Positions 1-7,217 of a stretch of DNA of 12,919 nucleotides are shown here, one piece after another. A model generated the notes under the pieces. That model saw only the letters and a program-made list of their open reading frames with translations. It did no database searches and was not told where the DNA came from. The stretch covers positions 1-12,919 of the forward strand of contig CANHYD010000025.1 in assembly GCA_947464705.1 (NCBI GenBank). Reading direction: 5' to 3'. The position numbers and the translations under genes are program-made. This DNA comes from Verrucomicrobiota bacterium. GTDB lineage: Bacteria; Verrucomicrobiota; Verrucomicrobiia; Limisphaerales; UBA9464. Position 1 is the stretch's first letter, and every line of letters begins with the position of its first letter.

Positions 1-2
1 CT

Positions 3-959
3 GCTCGGGAATTTCTGGGTCGGGTCTCGGCCATGATGGAGGCTCAGGTCGACGAATTCGATTCCGAGATCGCCGAGTACGCCCGTTACGCTCTCGAAAA
101 CCAGGGCAAACAATTGCGTCCCACACTGGTGGCTCTGGCCGGCGGGGCGGTGGGTCCATGGACCGACGATTCGGTGTCGGTGGCGGTGATCATCGAGATG
201 ATCCACCTGGCCACCTTGGTCCACGACGACATCATGGACGAGGCGAGCATGCGCCGTCGCAAAGCAACCCTGGCCGCCAAGTGGGGCAACCAGGTCGCGG
301 TGCTCCTGGGTGATTGTTTGTTTGCCCACGCACTCAAACTGGCGGCCGGTCTCCCCAGCGCCGAAGTATCGCGGTTGGTAGCCTCCTCCAGTGGTCGGGT
401 TTGCGCGGGCGAAATTCTGCAAAGCCACCGGCGCCGTCGCTGGGCGGTGGAGCGCGCCGATTACTTCAAGGTGATCGAGATGAAGACGGCCGAATTGTTT
501 GCCCTGTCCTGCGATCTGGGAGCTCGACTCTCCGGGGGCACTCCGCAAGAGATCGCCGCGCTGCGAAGCTATGGGTTGTCTTTGGGAACGGCGTACCAGA
601 TTTACGACGACTGCCTGGATCTTTACGGCGCCGAATCCTCCGCCGGAAAATCCCTCGGCACGGACCTCGCCAGCGGCAAGGTGACCCTGCCGCTGATCAT
701 GGGTCTGGATCACTCCACGCCGGAAGACCGCCAAGCCTTGATCGGATGGTTGGAAGATTGGCGGCCCGAATACTTTCCGGCGGTGCGAAGCCTCTTGGAT
801 AAAAACCAAGCCTTGGAGCGGTCGCGGGAAGTGATTGGGAAAATTTTGAACGACTCGGACACCGCACTGTCCACACTCAAGTCCGGTCCGCAGGTCGAGG
901 CCTTGTATGCGCTCAGCCGTTTTCTGGCGCGACAAACCGACTTGCTCGCCGGCGCTTGA
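3..959 (+). CDS. Polyprenyl diphosphate synthase (trans-isoprenyl type), 5' end probably outside the window
   Basis: This enzyme condenses isopentenyl diphosphate units onto an allylic primer to make the long isoprenoid tail of a quinone. The frame is open to the window edge. The first ATG is at 33, but that would leave only 24 residues before the conserved GKQLRP block (25-30 counted from that ATG), while family members usually have about 40, so I treat the gene as 5'-partial. The first aspartate-rich motif is DDIMD (65-69), followed by RRR. The second is YDDCLD (191-196), followed by GKSLGTDLASGKVTLPL. The residue five before the first motif is Ala60, as in long-chain (roughly C30-C50) synthases, which argues against a short-chain FPP synthase. 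I cannot fix the exact chain length. The stop lies 3 bases before the sigma factor start, so the two are probably co-transcribed. Confidence 0.93.
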   Translation, partial: AREFLGRVSAMMEAQVDEFDSEIAEYARYALENQGKQLRPTLVALAGGAVGPWTDDSVSVAVIIEMIHLATLVHDDIMDEASMRRRKATLAAKWGNQVAVLLGDCLFAHALKLAAGLPSAEVSRLVASSSGRVCAGEILQSHRRRRWAVERADYFKVIEMKTAELFALSCDLGARLSGGTPQEIAALRSYGLSLGTAYQIYDDCLDLYGAESSAGKSLGTDLASGKVTLPLIMGLDHSTPEDRQALIGWLEDWRPEYFPAVRSLLDKNQALERSREVIGKILNDSDTALSTLKSGPQVEALYALSRFLARQTDLLAGA

Positions 960-962
960 GCC

Positions 963-1610
963 GTGAGCGTTGCAGCATTGATGGATCCAATCGCCGAGTC
1001 GACTGTGTCGGCCCGAACTATCCCGAATGCCGAGGAGGCGTCCGAGGTTGTGCAGCGTGTTCGTCGAGCCCAGGCGGGTGATCTGGCGGCTTACGATCAG
1101 CTGGTTCAGCAGTTCCAAGAGCGGATCTACGGCCTTTGCTACCACATGACGTCCCATCACGAGGACGCTCATGACTTGGCTCAGGACACCTTCGTCAAGG
1201 CCTGGCAGGCCCTGAAGAGTTTCAAGGGCGACTCCAGTTTCTATACCTGGATCTACCGGATCGCGGTCAACACCTGCCTCAACCACCTCAAGCTCCGGCG
1301 GAATCGGACCCCGCATCTGAGCCTCAATGACTTGGATGTCCAACCCGAGAACGATCCCGACTTGGTGGCGCTGGTTTCGGACAAGACTCCTCGGCGCGAA
1401 GCCAATCTGGCAGAACTCCAGCGTCGGTTGAACGAAGCCATTCTCAAGCTGTCCGAAGATCACCGATCGGTGGTGACACTCCACGATATCCAAGGGCTGC
1501 CCCACGATCAGATCGCCAAGATTCTCGGGGTGAACCCGGGTACCGTGCGATCCCGGCTTTTCTATGCTCACCAACAGCTCCAAGGGTGGTTGGCGGATTG
1601 GATGAGATAA
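963..1610 (+). CDS. ECF-type RNA polymerase sigma factor (sigma-70 family)
   Basis: This 215-residue protein would direct RNA polymerase to a specific regulon. Region 2 spans about residues 45-115. It contains the DAHDLAQDTFVKAWQ core (68-82) and the promoter-melting stretch around FYTWIYRIAVNTCLNHLK. Region 4 spans about 152-211, with a helix-turn-helix at HDQIAKILGVNPGTVRSRL (181-199). There is no region 1.1 or region 3, and the length fits the RpoE/SigW-like ECF class. I chose GTG at 963; an in-frame ATG at 981 is the alternative, and neither has a clear Shine-Dalgarno sequence. About 40 residues precede region 2, slightly long for the class. The membrane protein 26 bases downstream is the likely cognate anti-sigma factor. 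Family assignment is secure; the regulon is unknown. Confidence 0.93.
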   Translation: MSVAALMDPIAESTVSARTIPNAEEASEVVQRVRRAQAGDLAAYDQLVQQFQERIYGLCYHMTSHHEDAHDLAQDTFVKAWQALKSFKGDSSFYTWIYRIAVNTCLNHLKLRRNRTPHLSLNDLDVQPENDPDLVALVSDKTPRREANLAELQRRLNEAILKLSEDHRSVVTLHDIQGLPHDQIAKILGVNPGTVRSRLFYAHQQLQGWLADWMR

Positions 1611-1636
1611 CCGATTTTTCAAGTGCAACGCAGGCC

Positions 1637-2215
1637 ATGACCGACGACGAATCCTCCAAGAGACTCGAGCAGTTGCTCCGTTTGAAGCGTCACGAGACAC
1701 CGCCTCCGGGTTATTTCAACGAGTTCTCGGACGGTGTCCTGGATCGCATCCGCGCTCTGGAATCCGAACGAGCCGTCCCGCGGTGGCGACGCTGGTTTTC
1801 TCGCGGGCCCCAATCTTCCGAGGGTTCGGCCCCTGAAAGCGGTCTCTGGCCAATGTGGGTTTGGAACTCCGCTCTCGGTTTTTCGACGCTGGTGGCCATG
1901 GTGGGGGGGCTCTACTGGGCCTTGCATCAGACCGATCCGGAGGGGAAGTCGAGCGAGTCGCTGCTTCAGACTGCCAGTTCTGGTAATCCATCGACGGTCT
2001 CTTCGGCGGCCTCCACAGTCCTGTTGGCTCGATCAATGCCCGAAGGGGTCGGACCCCGAAGCGTTCAATTCCGTCCCGTGACGGTGTCCATGTCGGGTTC
2101 CTCAGCCGAGATTTCTTCAACCAATCCGTTACCCTCCGGTTTGTTTCAGCTGCCTGGAGCCTCGAGTGGTGGTTCTGAGGCTTACCGTGTCCGCTTCGGA
2201 AACAGTCCCCGATAG
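1637..2215 (+). CDS. Single-pass membrane protein, putative anti-sigma factor of the preceding ECF sigma
   Basis: The 192-residue protein has a charged cytoplasmic N-terminus (residues 1-55) with the motif RLKRHETPPPGYF followed by a predicted amphipathic helix (FSDGVLDRIRALE). One hydrophobic segment follows at about 74-97 (WVWNSALGFSTLVAMVGGLYW), then a Ser/Thr/Pro-rich C-terminal half without recognisable fold. That layout, N-in with a short binding region, one membrane span and an external tail, is typical of anti-sigma factors. Position directly behind an ECF sigma gene supports it. I see no ZAS zinc motif (HxxxCxxC), so it would be an atypical class. The ATG at 1637 was chosen because a start further upstream would overlap the sigma factor gene. 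I recall similar N-termini in Verrucomicrobiota proteins of unknown function, so the anti-sigma role is inference. Confidence 0.72.
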   Translation: MTDDESSKRLEQLLRLKRHETPPPGYFNEFSDGVLDRIRALESERAVPRWRRWFSRGPQSSEGSAPESGLWPMWVWNSALGFSTLVAMVGGLYWALHQTDPEGKSSESLLQTASSGNPSTVSSAASTVLLARSMPEGVGPRSVQFRPVTVSMSGSSAEISSTNPLPSGLFQLPGASSGGSEAYRVRFGNSPR

Positions 2216-2262
2216 TGGGCTGACGTTTTCCCGGGGGGTGGCTCCCGTGATTTCGCGCTCTA

Positions 2263-2286
2263 TCGAAGTCTCGAAGTCTCGAAGTA
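2263..2286. repeat. Three tandem copies of an 8-bp unit, TCGAAGTC/TCGAAGTA
   Basis: Two exact copies of TCGAAGTC (2263-2270, 2271-2278) are followed by TCGAAGTA (2279-2286). They lie in the roughly 210-base convergent intergenic stretch after the putative anti-sigma gene. The unit is not a multiple of three and lies outside genes, so it is probably a short slippage repeat. Apart from this repeat and the terminator at 2348-2388 I see nothing else in the stretch. Confidence 0.7.
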
Positions 2287-2347
2287 GTTTGCGACCGTCG
2301 ATCTGGGCGGCGGCGGGTGAGAGTTTCTGACAAAAATGCCCGCCCTC

Positions 2348-2388
2348 GAAAAACCAACGGGCCGTCTGCGTGATCACAGACGGCCCGT
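2348..2388 (-). terminator. Intrinsic terminator of the CvpA-like gene
   Basis: A perfect 12-bp inverted repeat, ACGGGCCGTCTG (2357-2368) and CAGACGGCCCGT (2377-2388), encloses an 8-base loop. Read on the minus strand the stem is followed by TTGGTTTTTCG, a T-rich tail. On the plus strand no T run follows. It therefore fits as a rho-independent terminator for the minus-strand gene that stops at 2425. The stem could still slow plus-strand transcripts arriving from the sigma factor operon. Confidence 0.85.
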
Positions 2389-2424
2389 AGGCAGGTTCTT
2401 GAATGGTGCAACCTGAGCCGCGGA

Positions 2425-3813
2425 TTAGCTGGTGCGGACGAAGAAGACGGTGAACTTCTGATCTCCGTTACCGAAGGTCCAAGTCAGGCGGCCGGTGTCA
2501 TTGACCAAGGCGTCGAGCGATTGCTTGGAGCCTTGAAGTTCGGTCCCGAGCACATAACGGCCATCGGTTCGCGTCCAAGTGCCTTCGAAGGACTTCAGTC
2601 CCTGGATGAACTCGATCCCCGGCGGGAGTTTCGATGCCTTGGTGGCCTTGGGTTGGGCAGCGGTCGCGGTCGCGGCCGGGGTTCCATTGGGGGTCGCCCG
2701 AAGTCCGTAGCGGGCCAAATAGGCGTTTTGAGTCGAGGTGGGGCTCGGTGTGGCTTCGCTTCCCTCCGGGGTGGTGGCGGCTACCGGAGCGGCTGGTGGG
2801 TCGATCTTGATTGAGAAGCGGCCATCGGTGTAGGCGATCAGGGTGGCGCCTGAAAGGATCGGTCCCACGGCGGCACGAACGGCCCGCATCTCTGCCGGGC
2901 TCAGATTCAGGCGATCGCGCTTGAGCTGGGTGAACACCGTTCCCGGATCCATCCGCCAGCGGCCGAGAATCTTTTCATCCTCGTATCGAGGGGAGACACC
3001 GGTTTCGAGGTACTTGCGGAAGTCCTTCAAGTCCACCTTCGCAAAGGTTTCCCTCAGGGTGGGGCTGAAGAGCACTGCCGCCGCCTTGGGGTGGTTGAGC
3101 ATCACCGACAGGGCGGGTTTGCTTTGGATCAGTTTCAGGAATTCCGGGTCCGTGCCGATTTCGGTAAATTCCGGCTGCGAGGCCAAAGCCAGGAAAGGAG
3201 GGTAGTTTTCAGCGCGTCCTTGGACCAACGGGTTGGCGTGCAAAATGCCCAAGATGTCTGAGACCTCGTAGTACTTGGCCGGTGAATTGTCCATCGCGGC
3301 GAAGGTGCGAGCCCACCCCGTGGACTCCATTTCCGAGCGCAACTGGGCCATGTAACGAATCGGTGTGGCCTCGCCGCTGTCACTGGTGACCTGGGTGATC
3401 AGGTAGCCCTGCCGGTAGACGAAGTTGCCGACACTGAACAAAACACAAATGCCGGACACCAAGCCCACGAATAGGCCGATGGCTTGGTTGGTTCGTTCGA
3501 AGGCAGCCCGCGTCGGCTCGTCGCTGCGGTATTTGAAGAACAGCTCGATGGGCCGATGGGCCGCGACTCCGATCACCAAGAAGATGATGGTCAAGAGGCT
3601 GAAGACAATCACCCCGGGGAGGAGTGTCAGGTCGACGAAGTCCTTGATCCCCATCAGGGCGAGGCCGGCACTGACGGGGCCACTGGCAACACCGGCCAGC
3701 ATCAAGCCCAGCGCAGCGCCAATAAACCCGATGCCCCAACGAATGGCACCGGCCTGATGACCCAGCAGGCCAAACCCGCCGACCAAAGCGATTGCTACGA
3801 CCCAGATAAGCAT
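2425..3813 (-). CDS. CvpA-like multi-spanning membrane protein with long C-terminal extension
   Basis: The 462-residue protein begins with four probable membrane spans at about 3-19, 25-43, 64-86 and 111-132. Glycine-rich helices give it the look of the CvpA/colicin V production family, which is usually only about 160-200 residues. The remaining roughly 320 residues are soluble. One part (about 150-335) has EF- and LD-rich helices without a domain I recognise. A Pro/Ala/Thr-rich linker follows (about 340-395). A short C-terminal beta-rich segment (SFEGTWTRTDGRYVLGTELQG and onward) may be a small lipocalin-like or DUF domain. The ATG at 3813 gives the first span immediately. The gene stands alone between a divergent peptidase gene and its own terminator. 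CvpA assignment is moderate; function is unknown. Confidence 0.75.
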   Translation of the reverse strand: MLIWVVAIALVGGFGLLGHQAGAIRWGIGFIGAALGLMLAGVASGPVSAGLALMGIKDFVDLTLLPGVIVFSLLTIIFLVIGVAAHRPIELFFKYRSDEPTRAAFERTNQAIGLFVGLVSGICVLFSVGNFVYRQGYLITQVTSDSGEATPIRYMAQLRSEMESTGWARTFAAMDNSPAKYYEVSDILGILHANPLVQGRAENYPPFLALASQPEFTEIGTDPEFLKLIQSKPALSVMLNHPKAAAVLFSPTLRETFAKVDLKDFRKYLETGVSPRYEDEKILGRWRMDPGTVFTQLKRDRLNLSPAEMRAVRAAVGPILSGATLIAYTDGRFSIKIDPPAAPVAATTPEGSEATPSPTSTQNAYLARYGLRATPNGTPAATATAAQPKATKASKLPPGIEFIQGLKSFEGTWTRTDGRYVLGTELQGSKQSLDALVNDTGRLTWTFGNGDQKFTVFFVRTS

Positions 3814-3897
3814 GCCCGCAGGCTAGAAAGTCCCGTGCCAAGGCGCACGCGGAAAATCCATTATCCCGCGAGACTTGCGAATCCGAGAGTTGGTTTC

Positions 3898-3914
3898 CAT
3901 GGTTTCGGACCATG
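3898..3914 (+). promoter_or_regulatory. Start-codon hairpin of the M3 peptidase gene
   Basis: CATGGT (3898-3903) and ACCATG (3909-3914) form a perfect 6-bp inverted repeat with a 5-base TTCGG loop. The last three bases are the peptidase start codon, so the codon would be paired in the mRNA. There is no Shine-Dalgarno sequence in front. The dyad is plain to see; a regulatory role is inference, and a dyad this short could arise by chance. Confidence 0.35.
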
Positions 3915-5651
3915 AGCCTCTTGCCCTTCGGTGAATTGCCTCCGTTTCGCCCCCGCCGCTTCGTGCCGGCAACCTTGGCTTTGGGAGACTGGGAGGCCGT
4001 CGCTCCGTTCTTTGATCAACTGGAGGCCCGGGCGGCCGGTTGCACCGCAGTGGCCGACCTGGAGCAGTGGTTGTTGGATGCCGGCGAATTGTCCGCTGCT
4101 CTCGATGAGGAGCGGGCCCGTCGGTACATCGCCAAGACCTGCCATACCGACAATTCCGAGGCCGAGAAGGCTTACCTGCATTTCGTGGAGGTCATCGATC
4201 CGGCGCTCAAGCCCCGCCAATTCGCCATGGCGGAATTGTTCCTGAAGCACCCGTTTCGGTCCCAGTTGCCTCGGGCCAAGTACGAGGTCTTTGACCGGGC
4301 CACAGCGCTTCAGTCCGAATTGTACCGTCCGGAGAATATTCCCCTGGAGACCGAAGAGGCCAAGGTGGGCAACGAATACAACAAGCTCAGCGGCAGTTTG
4401 ACGGTGGAATTTCGGGGTGAGGAGAAAACCCTCGTGGCCATGGGGCGCTTTCAGGAAGAACCCGATCGGGCCGTGCGCGAGGAGGCCTGGAAGTTGGTGG
4501 CGGATCGGCGGGTCCGTGAAGCGGATCGCTTCGATGCCTTCTTCGATGAGTTGATTCGGATCCGTCATCAGATCGCTCGCAATGCTGGGTTCCCAGACTA
4601 TGTCGCCTATGCTTACCGGATGCGGGGACGCTTCGACTATGGGCCGGAGGATTGCCGCAAATTCCACGATGCCATCGAAACGGAAGTCATGCCCATCTTC
4701 CGGAAGTTGCAGGCGCAACGTCGCCAGAAGCTCGGGGTCGAGCGCTTGCGTCCGTGGGACACGCAGGTGGATCCCCTGAATCGTCCGCCACTGCGACCGT
4801 TTTCTACCTCGGCGGAGATGGAAACCGGGGTTCAGACCGTGTTCGACCGCATGAATCCCCAACTGGCGGCGGGATTTCGCGGCATGCGCGAAAAGCGACT
4901 GCTCGACTTGGACAATCGCAAGGGCAAAGCCCCGGGGGGCTACCAATACACGCTCAATGAGGCCCGCCTCCCGTTCATTTTCATGAACTCGGTGGGCCTT
5001 CAGCGCGATCTGGAGACCATCCTCCATGAGGCTGGGCATGCCTTCCATGCGTTGGCTTGCCGCGAGGAGGATTTGCCCCTGTATCGGGAGGCACCCATCG
5101 AATTCTGTGAAGTGGCCTCCATGGCGATGGAGCTTCTCGGAGCCGAGCACTTGGATGTTTTCTACACACCGGCCGATGCGTTGCGGGCTCGGACGGTTCA
5201 CCTGGAGGGAGTCATCGGGGTCTTTCCGTGGATTGCCACCATCGATGCCTTCCAGCATTGGATCTACTCCCATCCCAACCATACCCGCGACGAACGTCGG
5301 GCCGCCTGGTTGGCAATTATGGATCGGTTTGGCGGAGATATCGACTGGTCCGGGTGTGAATCAGCCCGGGCCACCCTCTGGCACAAGCAGTTGCACGTCT
5401 TCTTGTACCCCTTCTACTACGTCGAATATGGCATCGCACAGTTGGGTGCCTTGCAAGTCTGGGTCAATGCCCAGAAGGATCCGGTTCGCGCTCTGGCCGA
5501 TTATCAGGCGGGACTGGCTCTGGGAGGCAGCCGTCCGTTGCCAGAACTGTTTGCCAAGGCCGGATGCCGTTTTGATTTCGGCCGCGACACGGTCCGTCCC
5601 CTGGTCGTCCGTGTGTCCGACGAATTGCATCGCTTGGCCTTGCAGGTTTAG
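3912..5651 (+). CDS. M3 family zinc oligoendopeptidase
   Basis: This 579-residue cytoplasmic metallopeptidase would cut short peptides, as oligoendopeptidase F and thimet-type enzymes do. The zinc motif HEAGH is at 372-376, followed by the third ligand Glu400 in EFCEVAS, the usual M3 arrangement. A glycine-rich KGKAPGGYQY stretch lies upstream of the motif. The Tyr-rich YPFYYVEYG segment (499-507) corresponds to the C-terminal substrate-binding helix region of the family. No signal peptide is visible. Length is normal and there is no sign of truncation. The ATG at 3912 is the first good start in this frame; it lacks a Shine-Dalgarno sequence and lies inside a hairpin. It is divergent from the CvpA-like gene, with a 98-base shared upstream region, and appears monocistronic. 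Confidence 0.93.
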   Translation: MSLLPFGELPPFRPRRFVPATLALGDWEAVAPFFDQLEARAAGCTAVADLEQWLLDAGELSAALDEERARRYIAKTCHTDNSEAEKAYLHFVEVIDPALKPRQFAMAELFLKHPFRSQLPRAKYEVFDRATALQSELYRPENIPLETEEAKVGNEYNKLSGSLTVEFRGEEKTLVAMGRFQEEPDRAVREEAWKLVADRRVREADRFDAFFDELIRIRHQIARNAGFPDYVAYAYRMRGRFDYGPEDCRKFHDAIETEVMPIFRKLQAQRRQKLGVERLRPWDTQVDPLNRPPLRPFSTSAEMETGVQTVFDRMNPQLAAGFRGMREKRLLDLDNRKGKAPGGYQYTLNEARLPFIFMNSVGLQRDLETILHEAGHAFHALACREEDLPLYREAPIEFCEVASMAMELLGAEHLDVFYTPADALRARTVHLEGVIGVFPWIATIDAFQHWIYSHPNHTRDERRAAWLAIMDRFGGDIDWSGCESARATLWHKQLHVFLYPFYYVEYGIAQLGALQVWVNAQKDPVRALADYQAGLALGGSRPLPELFAKAGCRFDFGRDTVRPLVVRVSDELHRLALQV

Positions 5652-5672
5652 TGGGCCGAGCGGGGATGAACG

Positions 5673-5710
5673 GGCTTCTGAAATGCGCCTGCATGGGCCT
5701 TTCAGGAGCC
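5673..5710. terminator. Hairpin between the convergent peptidase and dehydrogenase genes, possible bidirectional terminator
   Basis: An 11-bp stem (5673-5683 with 5700-5710, including one G-T pair) encloses a 16-base loop. It lies between two converging genes, where a bidirectional terminator is expected. No T run follows on either strand, so it does not meet the intrinsic terminator rule and may only protect 3' ends. Confidence 0.35.
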
Positions 5711-5725
5711 ATCAAAGAGCCTGCT

Positions 5726-6895
5726 TCAGTGAGCCTCGGCGAGGACCTGACTCAAGACCTCGTCGGACAGGCGGATTGGGTTGCCCTTCATGCTGCTGGC
5801 GGCTTGGGCGGCCCGGATCAGTTCGGGGAAATCTGAGGCGAGGATTCCGTGGTGGGCCAAGTGGGGGATTTGCCATCCCTGCACGGACTCTTCAATCCAT
5901 CGATGTCCGTCGTTGATCGAGGCCTGGGGATGGCCGGTCAGCCAACGGGCTGCCTGTCGATAGCGTTCCAGAGTGGGGTGATTGGGATCCGTCTGGCGGA
6001 GGGTCTCGACATTGGCTCGCCAGACCGGTCCCAGCAGCGCGGCACAGACGGCCCCATGGGGCGCTGAAAAACGTCCCCCGATCGGGCCGGCCAAGCCATG
6101 GACAGCTCCCAGGCCTGAATGGGCCAGGGCCAATCCGCTCAAAAAAGCTCCGTAGGCCAGGTCAGTGCGAGCCTCCAAGTCCTGTCCATCCGCGATGGCC
6201 TTGGCCAGAGAACGGGCCATCCGAGGAAGCCCTTCGCGACAGCAGGCATCGGTCATGCCGTTGGCCTTGCTGCCGACCCAGGGTTCCAGGAGTTGGGTGA
6301 GTGCGTCGAGGCCGGTGCAGGCGGTGAGATGGGTGGGTAGCCCCAGGGCGAGTTCCGGGTCGATGAGGGCCACCCGAGGCACCATTCTTGGGCTTCTCAG
6401 GCTCACCTTCAGGAAGTGCTCGGGCGAGGTTAGGACGGCATTCCGAGTGGCCTCGGCCCCTGTTCCGGCGGTGGTGGGCAAAGCCAGCAAGGGCAGTGGT
6501 GCGTTTTCGAGGGGAAGCCCCTGACCGATGATCTCGAGGAATCGGTACGGATCGCCCGGGTGGGTGGCCAAGGCTGCAATGGCCTTGCCCGCGTCCACGA
6601 CAGCCCCCCCGCCACAGGCCACCACGCAGTCGGCCTTGGCGGCCCAGGCCTGTCGCGTGCCCGCCTGAGCGTCCGAGACCGAGGGCTCCTGCATCACCGC
6701 AAACTCGACCCAGTTCAGCCCGGCCCTGCGGAAGGATGCCCGCACGGGTTCCGCCCGCTGGAGATCCCTGCCGGTGACCAGTAGCGCTGTGGAGCCCAGC
6801 GTGGCCGCCAAAGCCCCCGACTGAGAGACTACACCCGGTCCGAACACAATCCGTTCGGGCGTGGCGAACTCGAAACCACTCGCCGGAAGACGCAT
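5726..6895 (-). CDS. Iron-containing (group III) alcohol dehydrogenase with altered metal site
   Basis: The 389-residue protein belongs to the Fe-ADH/lactaldehyde reductase family of NAD(P)-dependent dehydrogenases. The nucleotide site shows CGGGAVVDAGKA (94-105) and PTTAGTGAEAT (140-150). Aligned by eye to E. coli FucO (ligands Asp196, His200, His263, His277), the positions here are Asp197, Gln201, His266 and His280, so the second ligand is Gln in DALTQ. The catalytic-region His267 of FucO is replaced by Gly270. Glycerol dehydrogenase works with an Asp/His/His set, so activity is still likely. The frame stays open a long way upstream, but the ATG at 6895 begins where family homology does and overlaps the preceding stop by one base (TGATG), suggesting translational coupling. 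The likely substrate is an aldehyde or ketone; which one cannot be read from the sequence. Confidence 0.9.
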   Translation of the reverse strand: MRLPASGFEFATPERIVFGPGVVSQSGALAATLGSTALLVTGRDLQRAEPVRASFRRAGLNWVEFAVMQEPSVSDAQAGTRQAWAAKADCVVACGGGAVVDAGKAIAALATHPGDPYRFLEIIGQGLPLENAPLPLLALPTTAGTGAEATRNAVLTSPEHFLKVSLRSPRMVPRVALIDPELALGLPTHLTACTGLDALTQLLEPWVGSKANGMTDACCREGLPRMARSLAKAIADGQDLEARTDLAYGAFLSGLALAHSGLGAVHGLAGPIGGRFSAPHGAVCAALLGPVWRANVETLRQTDPNHPTLERYRQAARWLTGHPQASINDGHRWIEESVQGWQIPHLAHHGILASDFPELIRAAQAASSMKGNPIRLSDEVLSQVLAEAH

Positions 6896-7191
6896 CAGTC
6901 CGGAAGGTGAATGGAGGTGTAGCGCACGCTCTGCCGGGGGGTAGCCATCATGGGTGCGACGGCATCGCGCCAGGCTATGTAGTGGGCCGTGGCCTTGTGC
7001 TCGGCGGGGGCAGCTTCGGTCCGGTAGGCCTCGATGAGGACAAACCGACACGGATCGTCCTGCTGCTGCACGACATCGAACCGGGCCACTCCGGCTTCCC
7101 GGAGCGATGCCTCGGCATTGGCTCGGGTTGCAGCGATGAAGTCGGTGATCGATTCGGGCTTCACCTGGACCAAGACGTGGACAACGAGCAT
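6895..7191 (-). CDS. ABM-fold protein resembling LsrG / putative quinol monooxygenase
   Basis: This 98-residue protein matches the antibiotic biosynthesis monooxygenase family of small dimeric ferredoxin-like folds. From memory it resembles E. coli LsrG at several points: RFDVVQQ (37-43), IEAYRTE (53-59), HKATAHY (65-71) and MATPR (82-86). LsrG isomerises a phosphorylated autoinducer-2 breakdown product, but many relatives have unknown substrates, so I do not transfer that role. The ATG at 7191 gives the normal domain length; the longer open frame upstream overlaps the neighbouring PLP enzyme. It lies 26 bases after that gene and overlaps the dehydrogenase start by one base. It may process an aldehyde- or ketone-containing intermediate shared with those enzymes. 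Confidence 0.85.
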   Translation of the reverse strand: MLVVHVLVQVKPESITDFIAATRANAEASLREAGVARFDVVQQQDDPCRFVLIEAYRTEAAPAEHKATAHYIAWRDAVAPMMATPRQSVRYTSIHLPD

Positions 7192-7217
7192 AGGCGACGG
7201 GGATGACGGGGCGGGTT

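Noticed and set aside
1716..2411. A 231-codon minus-strand frame under the putative anti-sigma gene.
   Set aside because: It is Arg/Pro/Ser-rich without domain features, while the plus-strand frame has a clear membrane span and follows the sigma gene in order.
3861..5282. A long open frame (473 codons) on the minus strand.
   Set aside because: It lies antisense to the M3 peptidase, which has intact zinc-site motifs along its whole length. The antisense translation has no recognisable domain and is a by-product of GC-rich codon use.
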